Assembly (NCBI RefSeq): GCF_000264905.1
Contig: NW_006763136.1
Coordinates: forward strand, 663,934 to 727,933
DNA from: Stereum hirsutum FP-91666 SS1
Lineage: Eukaryota; Basidiomycota; Agaricomycetes; Russulales; Stereaceae
Direction of reading: 5' to 3'
Length of the DNA: 64,000 nt
This document shows, piece by piece, positions 47,461-58,938 of the stretch. The stretch's first letter is position 1; every line of letters starts with the position of its first letter. The notes beneath the pieces were generated by a model. It was not told the DNA's origin. It saw only the letters and a program-made list of their open reading frames with translations, and did no database searches. The translations under genes and the position numbers were made by a program.

Positions 47461-50169
47461 CTATGGCATGCATATGTGTTTGGTATAGTTGCTCTCTATC
47501 CCATTTTCCTCTCCACAAAATGTAATGTGACTCCTCGGCTTGATACATAAATTGTTAGATAGACAACATATCGTTGATGATTGCCTCAATGGATCGACAG
47601 TACTCGATTGTCCAGTCACAAATGTTGCATCCACTTCAAGAACTGCTCGAGTTCCCGCAAGCTATTCACATCCCATGCAAAGGTCCCGATCACGTATGTC
47701 TCAGCTATGCAGGTCAAAGGACTGAGAGAAATTACCATGAACGCACCGACTGGCAAACCCTCCTCGCTCGCCACGTTGCTACAGCTATACGAAGCTGTAG
47801 CTCCACTGGGGACGATCACGTCAAAGTTGTCGAAGATGAGGTTCGGACAGGGTGCGGCGGGGCTACAAGCTATCTCGACCACTATGAGTGGAGACGTGAG
47901 ATTTGGTCAATTTGGCTGGTCTGAGTCGAAATGTATTTGAATGGCGACAGAACAGACGTACATGTTGATCCCGTAGCTGTGCCTGTCCAGTTCGTCCATG
48001 TGATATTACTGAATTGGAGACTCGAAGGTAAATCCGCACTGTTCGATTCACGAAGATCGTTCTCAGGTCAACTTGTTAAAAACGGCGACGTGATGACAAC
48101 TGAGGCACTCACGAGTGACCGCCATTGTTTTGGTAAATATGAGTGGGGAGGCCCACGTCATTCAGAAAAAAATTACGGAGGGTGATGTTCTGGACCAGTC
48201 CTAAAGAGCGTACGTATGGTTAGCGAAGGGAGCAAAAACGAAGTATGCGTATATGGTGGCAATGACGCTGATTCGAGGCTCACTCACCTGTTCCACCACC
48301 TCCACCTGTGGGAGGATCGCCGTTGACGGTGCCGGTCCACGATTTAAAGTAAGCCTGATATGGTCATGAACTTTATCAGCGATAATGGCGATCAATGAGG
48401 AGCTACAGGCTTACACCGTTAACCATGTTCGGTTGTATTGTCGAGTTCAAACGCTCAAACTATGATCGCGCAAGCTCAGCTAGGTAAATCACGTAGTAAA
48501 GAGATTATAATCCGACCTGGACATCCTCCAACGTTACATTCAAAACCAGGTCGGTCTATAACACCGTTAGATGAGAACGCAAAAACGCGTGATAAGATCA
48601 GAGTCACGACACTCACAAGGTTGACGTATTGTCCCAGACTTTCGCAAGCAAACGAAAGGAACTCCCTTAGCTAAACGTAGATAGGTAGTAGATAGGCATC
48701 GGCGCACCTTCCGAATGCAATACCGTTTCCCCCTCTGCAAGTGATGCCTTGCGCTAGGAGGTTCGTCGAATTCTGAGACAGTGCGAGGCTGTCAATATAT
48801 ATGAACAGGATATTCATAGGTACACCTACACATTTGATGGCCAGACAATCGTCGCCACAGGTTATCTAGGAGAGGAAACAGGGACGGCGTAAGGACAAGT
48901 GGGTGGCTGGACACTTGAATCGGCTCACGTCAAAGTTTTTGAGCGTGATTTGGTCTGATCGGTATGTGTTGATGCCTGATACCCCAACACATGAGCGGTC
49001 CGGTCAGCGAGAATGCTCCAAGCACACCCACCGTCCGTATTTGGAACGATACTTCAGCGCAACATTGATCAGATATTTCTCAAAAATATGGAACAAGAAG
49101 TACCCAACGTACTTAGTCCCAAACCAAGCTGGATCTCCGTTCGTCGCATTACACAACATCCCATCATATACCACATCCACTGAATCAGCGACTGCATTAC
49201 ACCAGAAGGGCTGAGCTTGGATTTGGAAGTTGGCAATCGTAGCGCTGGTGACGTTCGACAGGGTAAGGGAGACGGGACGGCCGTCACCGTCTTCTTTCGT
49301 GCGGTTGGCAAAGTAGGACCACCAGGTCTATTGATAAAAGAAACATTGGAAGAGCAAAGTCAATGACAGGTTGGTCTAGATAAATGCATAGCAGTGGAGA
49401 TAAGGTCGTACCTGTCCGTTTCCTACGTCAAATACCGGTCATAAATGCGCATAGGCTTTATGGGTAAACAGGATTATGATGATACTGACCATTGATACCG
49501 CCGGTGTCATGTGCATCGACGGTGAAATTGCTTCCAGTGAGGACAAACCAAGAAGCTTGGTTCTAAATGGAGACGTCAAAGTTGCCGATCAACTCGAAAA
49601 CTCGAAAAATCGTGTTGAAGAGAGTGAAGGCAGACCTGGATGAAGATGACGCGATATGTATTGTTCGAGTCGAGCCAATATTCGATATCTGGCTGGAACT
49701 GGATCGTCATGTTACTCAAGATATCTCGGATACACTAAGACACTGAAAGCGGAGACGCACGCTCAAAAACCCAAGGAGGTCAACGTGACTGTTCTGAAGA
49801 TCCCAGGTCATTTTACTGTCGAAGATACGGGCGAGATATATCACTTCTGCGTCATTGACAATCGAATGCTGGACCTACCTGGTGATATTGTACTCTCCAG
49901 CTGTGAACGTAGTCAATCCGTCATGACCACACTCTTCAATAGCGGACAAAACCTTTGACATCAAAATTGTCAGCGAACGGCCACAGCAGCTCCTATAGAG
50001 GAGAACTAACCTGTGGCGTATCGTCCTGTCCTGCACCCAGCGGGCTCAAGGTACAGTTCTTTGCAAATGTGGTCCTTGGTCGAAAATCAGGCGAAATCCG
50101 AGGAATACCCGAGGTGGACGCGACACCCAGCAGTCCGGATCCCAACACGACTTTCAACGCTGTGCGCAT
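47461..50169 (-). CDS. GH28 polygalacturonase-type pectinase
   Basis: A secreted pectin-degrading enzyme, probably exo-acting. From ATG 50169 the N-terminus (MRTALKVVLGSGLLGVASTS) is a signal peptide, then NCTLSPLGAGQDDTPQ. Middle exons give FTVDAHDTGGINGNGQTWW, ATIANFQIQAQPFWCNAV and DPAWFG. A 20-nt exon supplies the catalytic PNTDG, followed by INTYRSDQITLKNFD and TCGDDCLAIK with the Asp pair. Then CRGGNGIAFGS (Asn where most GH28 have His), VNGAYFKSWTGTVNG, LRNFFLNDVGLPTHIYQNNG and SCSPAAPCPNLIFDNFDVIV. The gene is split by many introns. The 3' end is uncertain: I take the frame after an intron to TAG at 47461, but the stop could be nearer 47616. Confidence 0.9.
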
Positions 50170-51434
50170 GGCGAACGTAGGGAGTATAGGCCGAAAGCGA
50201 GCATCGTTTGAGACGCCCTATTATATTGTATGAGTGCACATGGAATTGGACGTATGTCGTCGTCGGGAGAGATCATTGAGGTCGACCAGCTGAGCGTGCA
50301 GTGGATCCCGAGCACTGTCCACGAGGACGAGCGGGAAGCGAGAGCCGGAGATCAGAGTCCCGAGGCACAGGCTATCTTTGGAGGACTTTCGCTGAGAGTA
50401 ACTGACTTTGTCTAACGAAAAAACGAGCGAAAGTGTTGGTAAGAAGTCGTATTGCTCTCGCAGCAGAACATAGTATATAGAAGCGAAGGAAATACATACA
50501 TAGTAGCAGAATGACCCAGGACGAGAAAGTAATTGACCCGGCCTGAAGCTGCAATATTCGAAGCTTGCGCGCCGTCGGGTCCCGAGTGCGGGCCGAAGAC
50601 CTCGAGACCACATCGGCTAGCAAGTGAACCAAGTTTAACTGGAGGAGTATTCAACACCAATCGTGATGGAGAAGAAGGAGATGGAGGGCTACTTGTCACA
50701 ATGCGAACCCGGAAATATGGAGACACAACACGGACAACTTACACTGGTGCCATCCACTAGCAAAAGCCCACAGTATATGACCCTCTCCGCTCGCCGGTCC
50801 TTTCTGAGCCGATCGTACTGATCCTCGCATGCTGCTGAGAGAGCTGGACGCGGTCTTGGTAGTGGGCTACGTATACTGTGAGCAGGATGCAAACGGCTGT
50901 CGCTGGTAAGCCATAAACAACGTGTTTCAGCTGCGAGCAGGACCTACCTGTGCGCACATTCGGAAGGGTGGAGAGCGATGCCTGAAACAAATATTCAGCA
51001 AGGCTTTTGAACCGACAGCACGACAGCGACTGTACTCGGAGAAGACGTTGACGGTCGCGAACAGCAGACAAGGTAGAGCTCGCAAGTAAAGATAATGCAA
51101 GAGCCACGGATAAGCCTGACCAGATAGATGTCGTGGGCGCAAAACTAATCAACGCATTCGGGAAAAGGCTGAGATGGCTCGATTTGGGCGATTGGAATCG
51201 TGCGCATCGTTGTGAGAGCTCCTGTGGCATCTCTGCAAAGCGAAACTCAAGTGATATTCATGGACATCGCTCAAAGACAGAAAAAGATTCCATAATTGAT
51301 AGCAGTCAAGATAAAAGGATGTGAGGACGAGGCTTTCCTACCCTTCCTGCATCTATGAAGATGCTGTTGTTGATGTGGCATAGTTAGCGTGGACGCTGTT
51401 ACTCACCGTACTGGATCGCGGTGAGTTGCTTCAA
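50170..51434. other. No firm gene; possible decayed membrane-protein exons
   Basis: Minus-strand pieces with protein character occur near splice-like borders: CEDQYDRLRKDRRAERVIYC and LLLVDGTS before a GTAAGT (near 50740), and a hydrophobic stretch ITFSSWVILLLCMYFLRFYI. They could not be joined into one frame. This may be a decayed gene. Confidence 0.25.
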
Positions 51435-51993
51435 TTACCGATCTGGTACGCTACTGACACTTGTAATTGAAGCTCTCTTCTGAAATATGCGCATATGCAC
51501 TTGGTCAGTGATCACCGTGGTGGAGGGAGCAGTTTGACGGGATGCTTACTTGAACGTCGTCGAGCTCACGCCCATAGCCCCGTAACCTCCAGCGTAAACG
51601 CCACAGCCTGCAGCTCAATACGTCAAACACTTCAATAATCTCGTGAAAGAGAGTTGTTGCCGTGTGGACTCGCAACTACATTCCATCGTGTTGGGCGAGT
51701 AGGCTGAAAATGAACGGTGAAAGCCGAGCGATGAATACGTTACTGAACACACCGAATGGGTTGACGAAGAGTGCGTACTTCTTCCATACCATACAGATCT
51801 CTGCGTATACAGCATCATTGTCGGTGCGCTCCATGCGAACATCGATCTCGTTCTGCGCCGTCTTGAGCACGACTTCGAGGGCCTCAAGCTGCGTGCTGGG
51901 CAGACACCATCGGAAGATCACAGAGACAACATTCAGCAAGTACAGAATGTTGACCGAGAGACTGAGAACATCTAGAGCGTTGTTAGAAGTCAT
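51435..51993 (-). CDS. Small-protein family, copy 1
   Basis: Three exons (51790-51993, 51550-51675, 51435-51479) give 124 residues. Exon 1 has a hydrophobic helix and then the family motif (LSLSVNILYLLNVVSVIFRW, CLPSTQLEALEVVLKTAQNE). Exon 2 is an amphipathic, Arg-rich helix (LFHEIIEVFDVLSCRLWRLR). Exon 3 is a short polar tail (KRASITSVSSVPDR). The same three-part layout recurs at 54455, 55985 and 58939. The upstream sequence also resembles copy 3 (encoded APHY before the ATG). The family is not recognised; a single-pass or membrane-associated role is inferred from the helix only. This is the most divergent copy. Confidence 0.7.
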
Positions 51994-52915
51994 GGCGATT
52001 ATGCTTTGATAATTGCTGGAGTAGTGTGGGGCATCGTCGACACCAGCGAGCATCGTCTCATTTCGCATGAAAGACCGTGAGACCTCATACCTAGAAAAAG
52101 GCTTGGTAGAGTGAACAGTGACAAGATACACAGACAACCGCACGGAATATTTGAGACTCGGAGGACGCTAGATGAATCGCGAAGGAAAATCAACAAGGTC
52201 AACTCTGTAAGGCTTTGCTAAATTTGACATGTCGACGAAGGCAAATAGTTTTGATATTCTGCTGGGTTCAAGGTAGAGAAACTGTCGTAAGGCAGAGTTC
52301 TGCTTTAAACGAATGGATACTTCATGGCCGCGAAGGAGATGGGGGTGTTGGTTCAGAGAGAGTATCGCAAAGCAGCGCTCGCGACGATGCGTTAGGTTTG
52401 TTGAAACTTGACATGCTCGGTCACGACCGTCAGGTGATCTGGGCAACCTGGTCCAAAAAAGTTTGCAATTCGCAAGCATCCGGAGAAGAGCCAATCATAG
52501 GCGAGAAACGCATCATCGCGATGCGCAGATGCCCGTCGCTCGCATTTTCCGACAGACTTGATCGCTCAAAATGGAAGTCTAGAGGGAAGGTCCAACGGCG
52601 AGAGCCGAAGGTAGGCTGCAGGCGGCCTGGAGTATTTTGCGTATACATCGACCAAAACACTTTGATCTCCTCTGATAACCACCATACACGATGTATTGTA
52701 AAAATTTGCTATGGATTATTATTTTTCCAATTTTATCTTGAGAGAAACGGAAGAGCAGTCGAAAGGGACTCGTGCAGGACGTGTTGAACATTCTTGTGGA
52801 CCATCGCACGGGTCTCTCCGACGACGTCCCCGTCAATCACACTCAACCGATTACCTCTCTTGCTCTCTCTATTTCGTCCCAGTCATCTCTTTCATCCTCT
52901 ACCATACCCACCCAC
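51994..52915. other. No gene recognised
   Basis: Shared upstream side of copy 1 with overlapping frames of poor quality on both strands. Confidence 0.4.
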
Positions 52916-52969
52916 CACACCTGCCCTCCACGACACACCTGCCCTCCATGACACACCTGCCCTCCACGA
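52916..52969 (+). repeat. 18-bp minisatellite, three units
   Basis: Three head-to-tail units of CACACCTGCCCTCCACGA; the second has one substitution (CATGA). The unit length is a multiple of three, so a plus frame reads HLPSTT/HLPSMT/HLPSTI, but no gene is supported there. Confidence 0.9.
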
Positions 52970-53109
52970 TTCCTCATCCCCTCATTCTGTCTTTGTTGAG
53001 TCGTCGTACCTATGACAAGGGGGAGGCATAAATAAAATAAAAAACCGGGGGTAGGGGGGAGGGGGGTCCGGGGGGGTCCTTAAATGTGAACTGTCCTGAC
53101 CTTACGCGG

Positions 53110-53741
53110 AGCCGTTTTCAGTCATTTTAGCAACTTTTTGACAATTTTTTACATGGTCTTATGTACTTTTCATGCATCTCTTACTCTAATATCAAGGTTT
53201 GAATGTTTTCTATTGACCTCAAAATCAGAAAAGGCTGTATATGAACAATTTTAGGCTAGGTTAAGCTACGGTCGACGTCGGTCATCCCCTCCCCTAGCCT
53301 TAGGCTAGGTTACAACAACATTGATAAAAACAATGATTTACTGCCACAATAACCCTCCATTTTGATCGTTTATATTTTGAGAAAGGTATTAAATAAATCA
53401 TTTAAAATCATTTAANNNNNNNNNNNNNNNNNNNNAGCCGTTTTCAGTCATTTTAGCAACTTTTTGACAATTTTTTACATGGTCTTATGTACTTTTCATG
53501 CATCTCTTACTCTAATATCAAGGTTTGAATGTTTTCTATTGACCTCAAAATCAGAAAAGGCTGTATATGAACAATTTTAGGCTAGGTTAAGCTACGGTCG
53601 ACGTCGGTCATCCCCTCCCCTAGCCTTAGGCTAGGTTACAACAACATTGATAAAAACAATGATTTACTGCCACAATAACCCTCCATTTTGATCGTTTATA
53701 TTTTGAGAAAGGTATTAAATAAATCATTTAAAATCATTTAA
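53110..53741. repeat. Identical 306-bp block on both sides of an N run
   Basis: Bases 53110-53415 and 53436-53741 are, as far as I can read, identical, from AGCCGTTTTCAGTCATTTTA to AAATCATTTAA. They are separated by 20 N. Unmerged contig ends at a scaffold gap explain this better than a true tandem duplication. Confidence 0.9.
53416..53435. other. Assembly gap (20 N)
   Basis: Twenty undetermined bases, the only gap in the window, placed between two identical 306-bp blocks within a transposable element. Confidence 1.
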
Positions 53742-53841
53742 ATATTTGAGGGGGGGGGAGGGGGGGAGGGGGGTAAGGCCTTAAACGTGAAAGGTAAGAT
53801 CCGGTAACTGATTTTACGGGTGCCTCCCCCTTGACCTATGA

Positions 53842-54454
53842 CACACCGGTAGGATGAAAGGCTTGAAGAACGTCTTGAATGCTCAATCAGATTATTTGAC
53901 ATCGATATAGGGGGCCACCAGACGTCGTACGTCCCACTGCTCACATGGATATTTGGCAAAGCAGACCGTGTAGGTGAATGATATTCGAACCTGTGTGTTC
54001 GACCCGACCGAGAAACATAAACTATACACATACTCACAAAAACCATACATTCCCTTCCTTACCTACTAACCAACTTAACTCACCCTGCGCAGACTCTCGC
54101 CAACTCTGGCTACTGAACAAGATGTTCTGCTGCTGACACCTAGGTCTCTCCGCTTACCTGTCACAGTGTGCAGGTTAATTATTGCTCTCTGTTCGTTCTC
54201 CTCTCCGCCGTCCCCTGGATCGCTGGCTTATCGATTTATCACGCACGTGCATCGACGAGCACACCCGCTGACTTCCATGTAGCCCCAATCCAAGGACCCA
54301 CATCGGTCGACAAAGGTCTATCTCGCGCAGCTGTCGCCCATGGCTTCCGAGGCGGAATCAATTGCACAAATAGTCACTCTATACTCCCTTGGCTGCTCTG
54401 ACCGGTATCCTTCACGTATCCATTCGCCGCTCCGCCTAACATTCTACGCAAACA
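53842..54454. other. No gene recognised
   Basis: Upstream region of small-protein copy 2. A plus frame at 54168 has an N-terminus resembling a signal peptide (FVLLSAVPWIAGLSIYHARA) but lacks an ATG (it starts with GTG) and gives no further support. Confidence 0.35.
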
Positions 54455-55015
54455 ATGTCTCCCACCGACTCGTTCAGCCTCTTCATCAATGTCATTGATC
54501 TTCTAGACATGCTTTTCCACGTCTTGTGCTGTGTTTTGCCTAGAACGCAGATATTGAACCTTAACAACGCTTTGGATGGCACGAAGAAAGATCTCGAGAG
54601 GGCGGAAGAGATGGGGATTGAGGTACAAGAGTTCAAGAAGGACATGCAGATGTACGTTCTACTTCCTCTGATACGAAACATGACGAGACTCTGAGTTTCT
54701 GCCGCTTTACTGGCGGATTTCTTTGAACAGGTACATTAAACAGCGTGAGGTGTTACACGTCCGCATCGGAAGATCGACTGTGCTGTATATGGAGCTGGTA
54801 GATGCTACGATGGGCTTGACGTGCAAAGCTCGAGCTGTGCTCTGGAGGGTAAAGGTTTTGAGGAGGGCCATCACGGTGAGGATCAGGATCGTTCACGTAG
54901 CTCAAACGCTATTTGTATGTCGCTCATTCATTTATGTTCTATACTCGTTCTTCCTTAGATTTCTATCCTCAAACAACAACAAATCGGAGACGCTGAGAAG
55001 ACACTCGTTGTTTGA
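54455..55015 (+). CDS. Small-protein family, copy 2
   Basis: Exons 54455-54651 (197 nt), 54731-54875 (145 nt) and 54959-55015 give 132 residues. Exon 1: MSPTDSFSLFINVIDLLDML then FHVLCCVLPRTQILNLNNAL and a charged coiled-coil-like segment (KKDLERAEEMGIEVQEFKKD). Exon 2: YIKQREVLHVRIGRSTVLYM then ELVDATMGLTCKARAVLWRV. Exon 3: ISILKQQQIGDAEKTLVV. Exons 1 and 2 have exactly the same lengths and phases as those of copy 3, strong evidence that both are real and homologous. Donors are GTACGT and GTGAGG. A hydrophobic helix at residues 8-29 suggests membrane association. Function unknown. Confidence 0.78.
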
Positions 55016-55984
55016 TGAATAATATGTAGGTCAGTAGACTCAGTCTTCTAATTGAAATAAGATCTTCGCTGACGCTCCGTTTGCCATCTGTTTACCGCTT
55101 TGCGTAGGTATTAGCGCAAAGTCTTGTAACGTCCTTGAATCTACCTTCCCTTCGAGACACTTTACGCGGGATCATCTACTCGATAGCCAGTGATGCGAAT
55201 ACAGAATTATATATAAGGTCATTTCTGCGAAACTCCATCAGCACTCGCGTCTTGATATGCCTTTCCGCTGTCGATACACCGTTCCAACTTGAAGAAGACC
55301 TCGCCAAGCTTGTCTCATCCCTCGGGCCTCGTGCTTGCTTTAGAGAACGTGTACTGTGTCGGGTGAAAGATGCGAGTGCACTAACGTTAGAAATACAAGC
55401 GAGCAACAGGCAGTCTCTGAGTTCGAGGATCGAGGAAATGATAAAGGAGTAAATGGGACGCAGTTCGGACATAGACATGTCGATACGGACACTCTGATGC
55501 GTGTTCGAGCTTGTCGCGCACGTCACTCAGCCTCCAAACCAACTCCAGCCGAATTGAATCAGTTCGCACATCAAGCGCCGGCAGTTTCCGGGCAAACCAA
55601 GTTGAACCGGTTAAACGCCACACGGTCAAGTTGCTGCCCTAAGTATCTCTCCTTTGCCCTTTTCGTCTCACAATCGTGGGTGCGCTCTCTATCGTAAATC
55701 CTATTATGGCGAATACAAGGAAGACTGCCCACATATTGCGCTCAGAATCATCAGAAGGTATCCATACACGACTAAAATACAGACAGGGATGGCGGCACAT
55801 ATCTCGAGACAGTATGTAGAACCGTCCATACGATTGGATGGAATAGAAGAGATGTTGACAGAAATGAGAGATGCTAGAGATTCTTGTGAACTGCGATGGA
55901 ACGAAGGGCACCGCGCCCTGGTGAGAAGATGACGTTCCATGAGGGGTCAGTCGAGGAGACGTACCGGTTGTCATACATGAGTGC
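55016..55984. other. Spacer between convergent copies 2 and 3
   Basis: It contains fragments with family-like character but no intact gene. A plus frame reads SIRLDGIEEMLTEMRDARDS before a stop near 55930, vaguely like the exon 1 coiled part. A minus frame holds one hydrophobic helix (MWAVFLVFAIIGFTIESAPT). These may be remnants of further copies. Confidence 0.3.
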
Positions 55985-56781
55985 CTAGACAGTATGCTCA
56001 TCTTCCTTGCTCGTGTTAGCAGCATCTCTGGGCGGAGCATTCGCTTTCTGAGTCGCAAACTACACATCAGTGAGGGTACAGTCAATTACCCCGTGGTGGG
56101 CCAGTACCCCGTAATGGGTCACCTTCCAAATGCGGGCGCTCGACACCTCATATGGTGGAGTTGTGCTCCCATTCGAAGCTTTGGAGCATGATATCATAGC
56201 ATTCTTGGCCTTTCGATGCCAGCCCTCACCGTAAACAGTAGGTGACCCATTACGGGGTACTGGCCCACCACGGGGTAATTGACTGTATCTTCAGTGGTGA
56301 AGCCGAAGACAAACAGGCGGGAGTGAAGCACTGACGACGACATCTTGATGAAGCCTCTTAACCCTACGCGCAGTAATATATACAGTCCAGGTAAGCCCCG
56401 TGGCCGCATCCATGAGCTCCCTGCCAAGGCTACTCGCTATTAGAGCGCGCTCGATGAGTGGGTCACACTGCTCCTGACAGCTATAAAAAAGACGGACCGG
56501 GTTAGACAAGAATAGAGTGGACGGACGAGATAAATGTAATATTAGATCTGGAGGCGGTTATAAGACAGGTTAGTGGGCGCGTACCTCTGTAGCTCTCCCC
56601 TGATACATCCAACATCGAGTCCCATGTCTACCGCCCTTTCCGCCGCTGTCTTCGCCGTCTTCAGCATCTTCACCAACTCTTCCACCTGCGTACGCGGCAG
56701 GATCCAGACGAGAAGCCGCAGAAAGACGTCGATGAGAGACAGTATGTTGATGAAGAGGCCAAAGTTATCCGCCGGCGACAT
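55985..56781 (-). CDS. Small-protein family, copy 3, intron 2 carries a MITE
   Basis: Exons 56585-56781 (197 nt), 56336-56480 (145 nt) and 55985-56059 give 138 residues. Exon 1: MSPADNFGLFINILSLIDVF then LRLLVWILPRTQVEELVKML and KTAAERAVDMGLDVGCIRGE. Exon 2: CQEQCDPLIERALIASSLGR then ELMDAATGLTWTVYITARRV. Exon 3: FATQKANAPPRDAANTSKED. Intron 2 is 276 bp; removing the 207-bp element and one TA leaves 67 nt, a normal intron here. The exons are intact, so the gene may still be spliced correctly. It is convergent with copy 2 and divergent from copy 4. Family unrecognised. Confidence 0.8.
56079..56285. mobile_element. Tc1/mariner-type (pogo/Fot1-like) MITE
   Basis: A 207-bp element with near-perfect inverted repeats of about 46 bp starting CAGTCAATTACCCCGTGGTG, flanked by TA on both sides (56077-56078, 56286-56287). 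The AGTCAATTACC end and TA duplication fit the pogo/Fot1 group. No coding capacity. It lies wholly inside intron 2 of copy 3. Confidence 0.92.
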
Positions 56782-58938
56782 TTCGTAGTAAAAATAGTGA
56801 GGTGCTTGGCGCGGGCTAAGATTAGAAGAGGGGAAAGGGGGCTCGATGGGCATGGGGCACAGATGTATGCGAAACGCATTTGCGGCCTGTCATGTAAGCA
56901 TTCGTGGGTATATGTGGGCGTTCCGTGCAGAGTGCATGCTTGAGAAGGTTGGCTGTGAAGCAGACCCCGAAAACTTTCCCAGAAGTCCGAGCCTGGTAAA
57001 TGTGTTGGGGCGCAGATACGAGGAGGTTGCGGTAAGATCAGTGAGCAATCTGCAGTGCTTCTCATCCACTGTACGCGTATGTGAAAGAACCGGTCGGCGA
57101 GGTAAAGACCACGTCAAAGTTGGATGTTAGGCCTCACAAAGTCCTAATTTCATTGGCTCAGATTTACAGCTGAACAGCTGAACAGGAATGAAGTTGAAAA
57201 AAACAGCTAGAAAATCCACTCTGAAGGCCCTGATGTCCCATTTGAGTGCATTGGTTTTCGGGCAAAATCAGAGGTCAGATCCCCCGTGCGTATGCCAAAC
57301 ATTTGGGGTCATTCAAACCTTGAGGGTCATTGCTGGGGTCCTCGATGGGGGCAAAAACCTTCTCCTTACTCCATGTTCTCGATGGTGTACTACTGACTAT
57401 GATGGTTGGGCGCGCTGGGAAAAGATTGAGCAGACAAGGTATCCTGCAAGATCAGAAGGCGAGAGAAGGGCTCCATACGGGCCTTGAGAGGAGATACTGG
57501 CCTCAATCAGTGCGATTGAACGGTCATCGGCTGCTATCAGTGAAGCGCTCTAACTTGCGGTTGCTGCACTGAGATGAACTGATACAAGCTTGCGTACTTG
57601 GAGCCTGTGATCTTTCAGCTGCCGCGTTATGGAATACCATCGGCATAGTCAGTTGGAACGTCAGAACGCTGTGTACTAGAAAGGGTTGTGCACTTGTACC
57701 ATTCGTTCTCAAATATCCAGGAGTGGACACGGCGAAATGTCGGCGACGTCTCTGATTGAGGGTGGTTTGAGGGTGGTAGTGTCAACAGCCATTGAACTAT
57801 CCTTTTCCCTCGATGAAACCCACACACGGGCTGAAGACCTTACATTAAGTCATCGCGAGAGTCTCCGGATTGCACCATCAACTGAGGCGGCAAGAAAATC
57901 AAAACAATTTCTCAGAACAGCAGACTCCCGGCCAATGACACGGATGTGCAACAACGAGCAATGTGCATCGACAGACACTCGGTATCCAGGAAGGAAGTTA
58001 CAACATGAGAACACACGTACATTGATTCCAGTGGGACAGCGTCAGATGTTGCTATATCATGACTGAGAGACTAGAGTGAGGGCGCTAAAATATGAGAAAA
58101 TACTGTCAGTTCCTGAGTGTCCAAGTCCGAGAACAAGACGAAAAGTTGAAGAAGACCTCAAGGACTCCCATCGCAGCAAGACTCGAGCGACACAGAGGTT
58201 CGAAGTCTAAGGTCTACGCGTCCCGCTTCCGAAAATATCAGGCGATATGCGAGGGTATTCCATTTTACGGAAGAATACATGTGGTTCCTCCAGAGTGAGA
58301 AAACAGATCTGACATCGGTCTGAGAACAGAACTTGCCAGGGAAAGGTACATATATGATGTGGGCTTGGATGCGGGCCTTGGTGCCTGTCTGATGACGACG
58401 GACCAACCACGTGAGGACCACGCGAACGATGATCGAAGCGAACACGATGACGGCGTTCGTCCTTCTGCACTTTTGCAGCATCTTCCAGTCGTCGATTCGG
58501 GCCACTACTTTTTTAGTGTCCCATAGTCATGGCTTCCCATTATGTCGAATTCTTGACACTGTCTTGACATGGCATGGACATCTGACAGCTAGGAAATCTC
58601 ACTGTTTAAAGGCCACCACGCTCCCGTTCTTCCGATATGCACGCCGCTTTCTCTTACGGAGTTGATGTCGCTCTACGCTCGCCCAAATCAGGAGGTCCAT
58701 TTTCCCTTTCACCGTCGATCTTGCTTCCCAGCATTGGACGTGGATTTCCCACCGCTCCCTCATGTAGAATCTCTAGGACCCGATCCAGGCCTCTCGTATC
58801 CATAATGGTCGCGCGAAAGGACCGCTCTAAACATCCAGCTTCGGTTCAAAGGATTCGTCCCTCACTTTATCGACATCGATCACCGTGTCCGCCGCCCTCA
58901 TCTTTCGCTACTGTCCACGCATCTCATCAACGTACAGC
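56782..58938. other. No firm gene
   Basis: A 2.1-kb spacer between divergent copies 3 and 4. A minus frame near 58480-58330 (TNAVIVFASIIVRVVLTWLV followed by basic residues) could be an exon of a small single-pass protein, but no partner exon was found. Other frames look like noise. Confidence 0.3.

Larger units (their letters stand above)
53016..53833. mobile_element. hAT-like non-autonomous element containing an assembly gap
   Basis: Ends are inverted repeats CAAGGGGGAGGCA (13 bp perfect, weaker beyond) flanked by the 8-bp duplication ACCTATGA (53008-53015 and 53834-53841), the hAT pattern. Length is 818 bp as assembled, but 326 bp of this is the N run plus a second identical copy of its flank. 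The real element may be about 490 bp. Long G runs lie inside both ends on the plus strand. No coding capacity. Its termini are unrelated to those of the MITE at 33992. Confidence 0.85.

Noticed and set aside
53110..53741. Direct tandem duplication of 306 bp as a biological repeat
   Set aside because: Identity of both copies and the 20 N exactly between them point to a scaffold artefact.
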